A stretch of 64,000 nucleotides of DNA. Source: Cladorhizidae sp. MBARI D1340-BT2 (Eukaryota; Porifera; Demospongiae; Poecilosclerida; Cladorhizidae). Under the pieces are notes generated by a model that saw only the letters and a program-made list of their open reading frames with translations, did not search any database and was not told where the DNA came from. Each line of letters opens with the position of its first letter. Positions within the stretch are counted from its first letter, which is position 1. The translations under genes were made by a program, and so were the position numbers. This document shows, piece after piece, positions 52,401-64,000 of this stretch. The stretch covers positions 25,173,989-25,237,988 of the forward strand of contig JAQNBH010000003.1 in assembly GCA_028752905.1 (NCBI GenBank). Reading direction: 5' to 3'.

Positions 52401-55400
52401 GATAATTAGAAGGGCTATCCGGTGATATAAAAATTTCTTTTTTGGGTAAAGTGTAGAAAAGTTATGAGCTTTACGGCAAAAAAGCAAGATTTTTGGAGGG
52501 AAAATGAGAAACATATAGACCAAATTAGGGCAAATATCAAGATAGAGAACACATAATGAAACCTATCATTCGAATCATATCAAGTCCATTACAGTGAAGT
52601 GTGCAGAATATTATGGATGTTTGATATCAACAGAGAGCACAGGGAGAGACCTATCTTAATAGCTATATATCAAGTTTATACAGTGAAGTGTGGAGAATCT
52701 ATGAAGCTAACCTGTTTAGCATCAAGATAGAGAACACATAGAGAAACCTATCTTGTGATTCTATGTATGCAGAATATACGGATGTTTGGTATCAAGAGAG
52801 AGAACAGAGAGAGGCCTACCTTTAGAGCTATATATCAAGTCTATTCAGTGAAGTGTGGAGAATCTATGAAGCTAACATGTTTAGCTCAAGATAGAGAACA
52901 CTGAGAGATACCTATCTTGCAAGTCCACTACAGTGAAGTGTGCAGAATATATGGATGTTTGGTATCAAGAGAGAGCACTTAGAGAGTCCTATCTTAATAG
53001 CTATACATCAAGTCTATTCAGTGAAGTGTGGATAATCTACGAAGCTAAACATGTTTAGCATCAAGTAAGAGTACAATTCATAACTGCCCTAATTAACAAG
53101 ACCAAAGTCCCAGATTTTGTCAACTGATAGAGAAGGCCCTTATCTGCAACATGTCAACAGATTATCAATAAATGTAGTGGTTTTTCACTGGCAGGCCACC
53201 GCTTTGGCAACTGGAAAACGCCAGGAAAGATCGCAAACCTTACCACTTCAAATCACCATAACTTGCTAATACTTGGTGTACTCAAAATTTTGGCACGTAC
53301 AAAAGACAGATAATTAGAAGGGCTATCCGGTGATATAAAAATTTCTTTTTTGGGTAAAGTGTAGAAAAGTTATGAGCTTTACGGCAAAAAAGCAAGATTT
53401 TTGGAGGGAAAATGAGAAACATATAGACCAAATTAGGGCAAATATCAAGATAGAGAACACATAATGAAACCTATCATTCGAATCATATCAAGTCCATTAC
53501 AGTGAAGTGTGCAGAATATTATGGATGTTTGATATCAACAGAGAGCACAGGGAGAGACCTATCTTAATAGCTATATATCAAGTTTATACAGTGAAGTGTG
53601 GAGAATCTATGAAGCTAACATGTTTAGCTCAAGATAGAGAACACTGAGAGATACCTATCTTGCAAGTCCACTACAGTGAAGTGTGCAGAATATATGGATG
53701 TTTGGTATCAAGAGAGAGCACTTAGAGAGTCCTATCTTAATAGCTATACATCAAGTCTATTCAGTGAAGTGTGGATAATCTACGAAGCTAAACATGTTTA
53801 GCATCAAGTAAGAGTACAATTCATAACTGCCCTAATTAACAAGACCAAAGTCCCAGATTTTGTCAACTGATAGAGAAGGCCCTTATCTGCAACATGACAA
53901 CAGATTATCAATAAATGTAGTGGTTTTTCACTGGCAGGCCACCGCTTTGGCAACTGGAAAACGCCAGGAAAGATCGCAAACCTTACCACTTCAAATCACC
54001 ATAACTTGCTAATACTTAGAGTACTCAAAATTTTGGCACGTACAAAAGACAGATAATTAGAAGGGCTATCCGGTGATATAAATAATTTCTTTTTTGGGTA
54101 AAGTGTAGAAAAGTTATGAGCTTTACGGCAAAAAAGCAAGATTTTTGGGGGGAAAATGAGAAACATATAGACCAAATTAGGGCAAATATCAAGATAGAGA
54201 ACACATAATGAAACCTATCATTCGAATCATATCAAGTCCATTACAGTGAAGTGTGCAGAATATTATGGATGTTTGATATCAACAGAGAGCACAGGGAGAG
54301 ACCTATCTTAATAGCTATATATCAAGTTTATACAGTGAAGTGTGGAGAATCTATGAAGCTAACCTGTTTAGCATCAAGATAGAGAACACATAGAGAAACC
54401 TATCTTGTGATTCTATGTATGCAGAATATACGGATGTTTGGTATCAAGAGAGAGAACAGAGAGAGGCCTACCTTTAGAGCTATATATCAAGTCTATTCAG
54501 TGAAGTGTGGAGAATCTATGAAGCTAACATGTTTAGCTCAAGATAGAGAACACTGAGAGATACCTATCTTGCAAGTCCACTACAGTGAAGTGTGCAGAAT
54601 ATATGGATGTTTGGTATCAAGAGAGAGCACTTAGAGAGTCCTATCTTAATAGCTATACATCAAGTCTATTCAGTGAAGTGTGGATAATCTACGAAGCTAA
54701 ACATGTTTAGCATCAAGTAAGAGTACAATTCATAACTGCCCTAATTAACAAGACCAAAGTCCCAGATTTTGTCAACTGATAGAGAAGGCCCTTATCTGCA
54801 ACATGTCAACAGATTATCAATAAATGTAGTGGTTTTTCACTGGCAGGCCACCGCTTTGGCAACTGGAAAACGCCAGGAAAGATCGCAAACCTTACCACTT
54901 CAAATCACCATAACTTGCTAATACTTGGTGTACTCAAAATTTTGGCACGTACAAAAGACAGATAATTAGAAGGGCTATCCGGTGATATAAAAATTTCTTT
55001 TTTGGGTAAAGTGTAGAAAAGTTATGAGCTTTACGGCAAAAAAGCAAGATTTTTGGAGGGAAAATGAGAAACATATAGACCAAATTAGGGCAAATATCAA
55101 GATAGAGAACACATAATGAAACCTATCATTCGAATCATATCAAGTCCATTACAGTGAAGTGTGCAGAATATTATGGATGTTTGATATCAACAGAGAGCAC
55201 AGGGAGAGACCTATCTTAATAGCTATATATCAAGTTTATACAGTGAAGTGTGGAGAATCTATGAAGCTAACCTGTTTAGCATCAAGATAGAGAACACATA
55301 GAGAAACCTATCTTGTGATTCTATGTATGCAGAATATACGGATGTTTGGTATCAAGAGAGAGAACAGAGAGAGGCCTACCTTTAGAGCTATATATCAAGT

Positions 55401-57443
55401 CTATTCAGTGAAGTGTGGAGAATCTATGAAGCTAACATGTTTAGCTCAAGATAGAGAACACTGAGAGATACCTATCTTGCAAGTCCACTACAGTGAAGTG
55501 TGCAGAATATATGGATGTTTGGTATCAAGAGAGAGCACTTAGAGAGTCCTATCTTAATAGCTATACATCAAGTCTATTCAGTGAAGTGTGGATAATCTAC
55601 GAAGCTAAACATGTTTAGCATCAAGTAAGAGTACAATTCATAACTGCCCTAATTAACAAGACCAAAGTCCCAGATTTTGTCAACTGATAGAGAAGGCCCT
55701 TATCTGCAACATGTCAACAGATTATCAATAAATGTAGTGGTTTTTCACTGGCAGGCCACCGCTTTGGCAACTGGAAAACGCCAGGAAAGATCGCAAACCT
55801 TACCACTTCAAATCACCATAACTTGCTAATACTTGGTGTACTCAAAATTTTGGCACGTACAAAAGACAGATAATTAGAAGGGCTATCCGGTGATATAAAA
55901 ATTTCTTTTTTGGGTAAAGTGTAGAAAAGTTATGAGCTTTACGGCAAAAAAGCAAGATTTTTGGAGGGAAAATGAGAAACATATAGACCAAATTAGGGCA
56001 AATATCAAGATAGAGAACACATAATGAAACCTATCATTCGAATCATATCAAGTCCATTACAGTGAAGTGTGCAGAATATTATGGATGTTTGATATCAACA
56101 GAGAGCACAGGGAGAGACCTATCTTAATAGCTATATATCAAGTTTATACAGTGAAGTGTGGAGAATCTATGAAGCTAACCTGTTTAGCATCAAGATAGAG
56201 AACACATAGAGAAACCTATCTTGTGATTCTATGTATGCAGAATATACGGATGTTTGGTATCAAGAGAGAGAACAGAGAGAGGCCTACCTTTAGAGCTATA
56301 TATCAAGTCTATTAAGTGAAGTGTGGAGAATCTATGAAGCTAACATGTTTAGCTCAAGATAGAGAACACTGAGAGATACCTATCTTGCAAGTCCACTACA
56401 GTGAAGTGTGCAGAATATATGGATGTTTGGTATCAAGAGAGAGCACTTAGAGAGTCCTATCTTAATAGCTATACATCAAGTCTATTCAGTGAAGTGTGGA
56501 TAATCTACGAAGCTAAACATGTTTAGCATCAAGTAAGAGTACAATTCATAACTGCCCTAATTAACAAGACCAAAGTCCCAGATTTTGTCAACTGATAGAG
56601 AAGGCCCTTATCTGCAACATGACAACAGATTATCAATAAATGTAGTGGTTTTTCACTGGCAGGCCACCGCTTTGGCAACTGGAAAACGCCAGGAAAGATC
56701 GCAAACCTTACCACTTCAAATCACCATAACTTGCTAATACTTAGAGTACTCAAAATTTTGGCACGTACAAAAGACAGATAATTAGAAGGGCTATCCGGTG
56801 ATATAAATAATTTCTTTTTTGGGTAAAGTGTAGAAAAGTTATGAGCTTTACGGCAAAAAAGCAAGATTTTTGGGGGGAAAATGAGAAACATATAGACCAA
56901 ATTAGGGCAAATATCAAGATAGAGAACACATAATGAAACCTATCATTCGAATCATATCAAGTCCATTACAGTGAAGTGTGCAGAATATTATGGATGTTTG
57001 ATATCAACAGAGAGCACAGGGAGAGACCTATCTTAATAGCTATATATCAAGTTTATACAGTGAAGTGTGGAGAATCTATGAAGCTAACCTGTTTAGCATC
57101 AAGATAGAGAACACATAGAGAAACCTATCTTGTGATTCTATGTATGCAGAATATACGGATGTTTGGTATCAAGAGAGAGAACAGAGAGAGGCCTACCTTT
57201 AGAGCTATATATCAAGTCTATTCAGTGAAGTGTGGAGAATCTATGAAGCTAACATGTTTAGCTCAAGATAGAGAACACTGAGAGATACCTATCTTGCAAG
57301 TCCACTACAGTGAAGTGTGCAGAATATATGGATGTTTGGTATCAAGAGAGAGCACTTAGAGAGTCCTATCTTAATAGCTATACATCAAGTCTATTCAGTG
57401 AAGTGTGGATAATCTACGAAGCTAAACATGTTTAGCATCAAGT
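49434..57443 (+). repeat. Three-unit higher-order repeat, three tandem copies
   Basis: Units 47-49 (49434-52158, 2725 bp), 50-52 (52159-54718, 2560 bp) and 53-55 (54719-57443, 2725 bp). Each copy has two units with CTTGGTGTACTC and TTTTTGGAGGG, then one with CATGACAAC, GAGTACTC and AAATAATTT. The rare CTATTAAGTG is in the second unit of copies 1 and 3; in copy 2 the segment that would carry it is deleted. Unit 56 starts a fourth copy that is not continued. Confidence 0.9.
53067..53809 (+). repeat. Shortened monomer lacking one subrepeat (unit 51)
   Basis: 743 bp instead of 908. At about 53615 the sequence runs from the first subrepeat (GAGAATCTATGAAGCTAAC) directly into the end of the second (ATGTTTAGCTCAAGATAG). 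The missing 165 bp equals the length of the middle subrepeat, so the loss came from recombination or slippage between the homologous first and second subrepeats. Confidence 0.92.
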
Positions 57444-58351
57444 AAGAGTACAATTCATAACTGCCCTAATTAACAAGACCAAAGTCCCAGATTTTGTCAA
57501 CTGATAGAGAAGGCCCTTATCTGCAACATGTCAACAGATTATCAATAAATGTAGTGGTTTTTCACTGGCAGGCCACCGCTTTGGCAACTGGAAAACGCCA
57601 GGAAAGATCGCAAACCTTACCACTTCAAATCACCATAACTTGCTAATACTTGGTGTACTCAAAATTTTGGCACGTACAAAAGACAGATAATTAGAAGGGC
57701 TATCCGGTGATATAAAAATTTCTTTTTTGGGTAAAGTGTAGAAAAGTTATGAGCTTTACGGCAAAAAAGCAAGATTTTTGGAGGGAAAATGAGAAACATA
57801 TAGACCAAATTAGGGCAAATATCAAGATAGAGAACACATAATGAAACCTATCATTCGAATCATATCAAGTCCATTACAGTGAAGTGTGCAGAATATTATG
57901 GATGTTTGATATCAACAGAGAGCACAGGGAGAGACCTATCTTAATAGCTATATATCAAGTTTATACAGTGAAGTGTGGAGAATCTATGAAGCTAACCTGT
58001 TTAGCATCAAGATAGAGAACACATAGAGAAACCTATCTTGTGATTCTATGTATGCAGAATATACGGATGTTTGGTATCAAGAGAGAGAACAGAGAGAGGC
58101 CTACCTTTAGAGCTATATATCAAGTCTATTCAGTGAAGTGTGGAGAATCTATGAAGCTAACATGTTTAGCTCAAGATAGAGAACACTGAGAGATACCTAT
58201 CTTGCAAGTCCACTACAGTGAAGTGTGCAGAATATATGGATGTTTGGTATCAAGAGAGAGCACTTAGAGAGTCCTATCTTAATAGCTATACATCAAGTCT
58301 ATTCAGTGAAGTGTGGATAATCTACGAAGCTAAACATGTTTAGCATCAAGT

Positions 58352-61300
58352 AAGAGTACAATTCATAACTGCCCTAATTAACAAGACCAAAGTCCCAGAT
58401 TTTGTCAACTGATAGAGAAGGCCCTTATCTGCAACATGTCAACAGATTATCAATAAATGTAGTGGTTTTTCACTGGCAGGCCACCGCTTTGGCAACTGGA
58501 AAACGCCAGGAAAGATCGCAAACCTTACCACTTCAAATCACCATAACTTGCTAATACTTAGAGTAATCAAAATTTTGGCACGTACAAAAGACAGATAATT
58601 AGAAGGGCTATCCGGTGATATAAAAAATTTCTTTTTTCGGTAAAGTGTAGAAAAGTTATGAGCTTTACGGCAAAAAAGCAAGATTTTTGGGGGGAAAATG
58701 AGAAACATATAGACCAAATTAGGGCAAATATCAAGATAGAGAACACATAATGAAACCTATCATTCGAATCATATCAAGTCCATTACAGTGAAGTGTGCAG
58801 AATATTATGGATGTTTGATATCAACAGAGAGCACAGGGAGAGACCTATCTTAATAGCTATATATCAAGTTTATACAGTGAAGTGTGGAGAATCTATGAAG
58901 CTAACCTGTTTAGCATCAAGATAGAGAACACATAGAGAAACCTATCTTGTGATTCTATGTATGCAGAATATACGGATGTTTGGTATCAAGAGAGAGAACA
59001 GAGAGAGGCCTACCTTTAGAGCTATATATCAAGTCTATTCAGTGAAGTGTGGAGAATCTATGAAGCTAACATGTTTAGCTCAAGATAGAGAACACTGAGA
59101 GATACCTATCTTGCAAGTCCACTACAGTGAAGTGTGCAGAATATATGGATGTTTGGTATCAAGAGAGAGCACTTAGAGAGTCCTATCTTAATAGCTATAC
59201 ATCAAGTCTATTCAGTGAAGTGTGGATAATCTACGAAGCTAAACATGTTTAGCATCAAGTAAGAGTACAATTCATAACTGCCCTAATTAACAAGACCAAA
59301 GTCCCAGATTTTGTCAACTGATAGAGAAGGCCCTTATCTGCAACATGTCAACAGATTATCAATAAATGTAGTGGTTTTTCACTGGCAGGCCACCGCTTTG
59401 GCAACTGGAAAACGCCAGGAAAGATCGCAAACCTTACCACTTCAAATCACCATAACTTGCTAATACTTAGAGTAATCAAAATTTTGGCACGTACAAAAGA
59501 CAGATAATTAGAAGGGCTATCCGGTGATATAAAAAATTTCTTTTTTCGGTAAAGTGTAGAAAAGTTATGAGCTTTACGGCAAAAAAGCAAGATTTTTGGG
59601 GGGAAAATGAGAAACATATAGACCAAATTAGGGCAAATATCAAGATAGAGAACACATAATGAAACCTATCATTCGAATCATATCAAGTCCATTACAGTGA
59701 AGTGTGCAGAATATTATGGATGTTTGATATCAACAGAGAGCACAGGGAGAGACCTATCTTAATAGCTATATATCAAGTTTATACAGTGAAGTGTGGAGAA
59801 TCTATGAAGCTAACATGTTTAGCATCAAGATAGAGAACACATAGAGAAACCTATCTTGTGATTCTATGTATGCAGAATATACGGATGTTTGGTATCAAGA
59901 GAGAGAACAGAGAGAGGCCTACCTTTAGAGCTATATATCAAGTCTATTCAGTGAAGTGTGGAGAATCTATGAAGCTAACATGTTTAGCTCAAGATAGAGA
60001 ACACTGAGAGATACCTATCTTGCAAGTCCACTACAGTGAAGTGTGCAGAATATATGGATGTTTGGTATCAAGAGAGAGCACTTAGAGAGTCCTATCTTAA
60101 TAGCTATACATCAAGTCTATTCAGTGAAGTGTGGATAATCTACGAAGCTAAACATGTTTAGCATCAAGTAAGAGTACAATTCATAACTGCCCTAATTAAC
60201 AAGACCAAAGTCCCAGATTTTGTCAACTGATAGAGAAGGCCCTTATCTGCAACATGTCAACAGATTATCAATAAATGTAGTGGTTTTTCACTGGCAGGCC
60301 ACCGCTTTGGCAACTGGAAAACGCCAGGAAAGATCGCAAACCTTACCACTTCAAATCACCATAACTTGCTAATACTTAGAGTAATCAAAATTTTGGCACG
60401 TACAAAAGACAGATAATTAGAAGGGCTATCCGGTGATATAAAAAATTTCTTTTTTCGGTAAAGTGTAGAAAAGTTATGAGCTTTACGGCAAAAAAGCAAG
60501 ATTTTTGGGGGGAAAATGAGAAACATATAGACCAAATTAGGGCAAATATCAAGATAGAGAACACATAATGAAACCTATCATTCGAATCATATCAAGTCCA
60601 TTACAGTGAAGTGTGCAGAATATTATGGATGTTTGATATCAACAGAGAGCACAGGGAGAGACCTATCTTAATAGCTATATATCAAGTTTATACAGTGAAG
60701 TGTGGAGAATCTATGAAGCTAACCTGTTTAGCATCAAGATAGAGAACACATAGAGAAACCTATCTTGTGATTCTATGTATGCAGAATATACGGATGTTTG
60801 GTATCAAGAGAGAGAACAGAGAGAGGCCTACCTTTAGAGCTATATATCAAGTCTATTCAGTGAAGTGTGGAGAATCTATGAAGCTAACATGTTTAGCTCA
60901 AGATAGAGAACACTGAGAGATACCTATCTTGCAAGTCCACTACAGTGAAGTGTGCAGAATATATGGATGTTTGGTATCAAGAGAGAGCACTTAGAGAGTC
61001 CTATCTTAATAGCTATACATCAAGTCTATTCAGTGAAGTGTGGATAATCTACGAAGCTAAACATGTTTAGCATCAAGTAAGAGTACAATTCATAACTGCC
61101 CTAATTAACAAGACCAAAGTCCCAGATTTTGTCAACTGATAGAGAAGGCCCTTATCTGCAACATGTCAACAGATTATCAATAAATGTAGTGGTTTTTCAC
61201 TGGCAGGCCACCGCTTTGGCAACTGGAAAACGCCAGGAAAGATCGCAAACCTTACCACTTCAAATCACCATAACTTGCTAATACTTAGAGTAATCAAAAT

Positions 61301-62896
61301 TTTGGCACGTACAAAAGACAGATAATTAGAAGGGCTATCCGGTGATATAAAAAATTTCTTTTTTCGGTAAAGTGTAGAAAAGTTATGAGCTTTACGGCAA
61401 AAAAGCAAGATTTTTGGGGGGAAAATGAGAAACATATAGACCAAATTAGGGCAAATATCAAGATAGAGAACACATAATGAAACCTATCATTCGAATCATA
61501 TCAAGTCCATTACAGTGAAGTGTGCAGAATATTATGGATGTTTGATATCAACAGAGAGCACAGGGAGAGACCTATCTTAATAGCTATATATCAAGTTTAT
61601 ACAGTGAAGTGTGGAGAATCTATGAAGCTAACCTGTTTAGCATCAAGATAGAGAACACATAGAGAAACCTATCTTGTGATTCTATGTATGCAGAATATAC
61701 GGATGTTTGGTATCAAGAGAGAGAACAGAGAGAGGCCTACCTTTAGAGCTATATATCAAGTCTATTCAGTGAAGTGTGGAGAATCTATGAAGCTAACATG
61801 TTTAGCTCAAGATAGAGAACACTGAGAGATACCTATCTTGCAAGTCCACTACAGTGAAGTGTGCAGAATATATGGATGTTTGGTATCAAGAGAGAGCACT
61901 TAGAGAGTCCTATCTTAATAGCTATACATCAAGTCTATTCAGTGAAGTGTGGATAATCTACGAAGCTAAACATGTTTAGCATCAAGTAAGAGTACAAATC
62001 ATAACTGCCCTAATTAACAAGACCAAAGTCCCAGATTTTGTCAACTGATAGAGAAGGCCCTTATCTGCAACATGTCAACAGATTATCAATAAATGTAGTG
62101 GTTTTTCACTGGCAGGCCACCGCTTTGGCAACTGGAAAACGCCAGGAAAGATCGCAAACCTTACCACTTCAAATCACCATAACTTGCTAATACTTAGAGT
62201 AATCAAAATTTTGGCACGTACAAAAGACAGATAATTAGAAGGGCTATCCGGTGATATAAAAAATTTCTTTTTTCGGTAAAGTGTAGAAAAGTTATGAGCT
62301 TTACGGCAAAAAAGCAAGATTTTTGGGGGGGAAATGAGAAACATATAGACCAAATTAGGGCAAATATCAAGATAGAGAACACATAATGAAACCTATCATT
62401 CGAATCATATCAAGTCCATTACAGTGAAGTGTGCAGAATATTATGGATGTTTGATATCAACAGAGAGCACAGGGAGAGACCTATCTTAATAGCTATATAT
62501 CAAGTTTATACAGTGAAGTGTGGAGAATCTATGAAGCTAACCTGTTTAGCATCAAGATAGAGAACACATAGAGAAACCTATCTTGTGATTCTATGTATGC
62601 AGAATATACGGATGTTTGGTATCAAGAGAGAGAACAGAGAGAGGCCTACCTTTAGAGCTATATATCAAGTCTATTCAGTGAAGTGTGGAGAATCTATGAA
62701 GCTAACATGTTTAGCTCAAGATAGAGAACACTGAGAGATACCTATCTTGCAAGTCCACTACAGTGAAGTGTGCAGAATATATGGATGTTTGGTATCAAGA
62801 GAGAGCACTTAGAGAGTCCTATCTTAATAGCTATACATCAAGTCTATTCAGTGAAGTGTGGATAATCTACGAAGCTAAACATGTTTAGCATCAAGT
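58352..62896 (+). repeat. Five-unit homogenised run with TTTTTTCGGTAAAG
   Basis: Units 57-61, all 909 bp, share CGGTAAAG where nearly all other units have GGGTAAAG; unit 62 returns to GGGTAAAG. Private changes inside the run are AACATGTTTAGCATC in unit 58 (about 59811) and GTACAAATC plus a seven-G run in unit 61. This is a recent local amplification of a single mutant monomer. Confidence 0.88.
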
Positions 62897-64000
62897 AAGA
62901 GTACAATTCATAACTGCCCTAATTAACAAGACCAAAGTCCCAGATTTTGTCAACTGATAGAGAAGGCCCTTATCTGCAACATGTCAACAGATTATCAATA
63001 AATGTAGTGGTTTTTCACTGGCAGGCCACCGCTTTGGCAACTGGAAAACGCCAGGAAAGATCGCAAACCTTACCACTTCAAATCACCATAACTTGCTAAT
63101 ACTTAGAGTAATCAAAATTTTGGCACGTACAAAAGACAGATAATTAGAAGGGCTATCCGGTGATATAAAAAATTTCTTTTTTGGGTAAAGTGTAGAAAAG
63201 TTATGAGCTTTACGGCAAAAAAGCAAGATTTTTGGGGGGAAAATGAGAAACATATAGACCAAATTAGGGCAAATATCAAGATAGAGAACACATAATGAAA
63301 CCTATCATTCGAATCATATCAAGTCCATTACAGTGAAGTGTGCAGAATATTATGGATGTTTGATATCAACAGAGAGCACAGGGAGAGACCTATCTTAATA
63401 GCTATATATCAAGTTTATACAGTGAAGTGTGGAGAATCTATGAAGCTAACCTGTTTAGCATCAAGATAGAGAACACATAGAGAAACCTATCTTGTGATTC
63501 TATGTATGCAGAATATACGGATGTTTGGTATCAAGAGAGAGAACAGAGAGAGGCCTACCTTTAGAGCTATATATCAAGTCTATTCAGTGAAGTGTGGAGA
63601 ATCTATGAAGCTAACATGTTTAGCTCAAGATAGAGAACACTGAGAGATACCTATCTTGCAAGTCCACTACAGTGAAGTGTGCAGAATATATGGATGTTTG
63701 GTATCAAGAGAGAGCACTTAGAGAGTCCTATCTTAATAGCTATACATCAAGTCTATTCAGTGAAGTGTGGATAATCTACGAAGCTAAACATGTTTAGCAT
63801 CAAGTAAGAGTACAATTCATAACTGCCCTAATTAACAAGACCAAAGTCCCAGATTTTGTCAACTGATAGAGAAGGCCCTTATCTGCAACATGTCAACAGA
63901 TTATCAATAAATGTAGTGGTTTTTCACTGGCAGGCCACCGCTTTGGCAACTGGAAAACGCCAGGAAAGATCGCAAACCTTACCACTTCAAATCACCATAA

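Larger units (their letters stand above)
48551..64000 (+). repeat. Satellite array, right block (end of unit 46 to 63)
   Basis: The array continues in the same orientation to the window edge, where unit 63 is cut after 195 bp. Most units are 908 or 909 bp; unit 51 is 743 bp. No unit here carries the ATT insertion (912-bp form) common in the left block, so the right block is a distinct subfamily. It contains a 3-mer HOR followed by a run of near-identical units. Confidence 0.97.

Overview
This window is essentially one block of eukaryotic satellite DNA. About 62 complete copies plus one partial copy of an AT-rich monomer of about 909 bp run head to tail in one orientation from base 1 to base 64000. 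Two copies of a 3.8 kb piggyBac-like transposon relic interrupt them. There is no intact protein-coding gene, no rRNA or tRNA gene and no prokaryotic feature. A TTAA-flanked piggyBac-type element, a transposase relic, dinucleotide-rich minisatellites and long higher-order satellite arrays point to an animal genome, most likely an invertebrate. The species cannot be told from the sequence.

Layout. Bases 1-36419 hold satellite units 1-40 and the first 30 bp of unit 41. Bases 36420-40207 are element copy A. Bases 40208-44763 hold the rest of unit 41, units 42-45 and the first 30 bp of unit 46. Bases 44764-48550 are element copy B. Bases 48551-64000 hold the rest of unit 46, units 47-62 and 195 bp of unit 63. 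Unit starts, taking the unit to begin at AAGAGTACAA, are: 1, 910, 1819, 2728, 3633, 4542, 5451, 6359, 7267, 8179, 9091, 9996, 10905, 11814, 12722, 13630, 14542, 15454, 16366, 17275, 18187, 19099, 20011, 20920, 21829, 22741, 23650, 24559, 25471, 26380, 27289, 28198, 29109, 30021, 30930, 31839, 32748, 33657, 34566, 35478, 36390, 41092, 42001, 42913, 43822, 44734, 49434, 50342, 51250, 52159, 53067, 53810, 54719, 55627, 56535, 57444, 58352, 59261, 60170, 61079, 61988, 62897, 63806.

Each monomer has a non-repetitive 5' part (about 378 bp) and a 3' part made of three related subrepeats (185, 165 and 174 bp), each built from shorter modules of roughly 40-50 bp. Shared diagnostic variants show higher-order repeats (HORs): a 7-mer of 6363 bp present twice (2728-15453), a 3-mer of 2730 bp present twice (20920-26379), a 3-mer of 2725 bp present three times (49434-57443, one copy short by exactly one 165-bp subrepeat), and a run of five units sharing a private variant (58352-62896).

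The two elements sit at the same TTAA in the same type of monomer. Their flanking monomers match as well, so one insertion was copied by satellite unequal exchange rather than by two transpositions. Each element has CCC...GGG ends, a relic of the N-terminal part of a piggyBac transposase on the minus strand (ETNRY motif), no catalytic domain, a 21-bp minisatellite that reads as an acidic heptapeptide, and about 2.1 kb of a 56-bp minisatellite containing TA runs where the rest of the transposase would be expected. The main interest of the window is this chain of events: insertion, internal decay, then passive amplification by satellite turnover.
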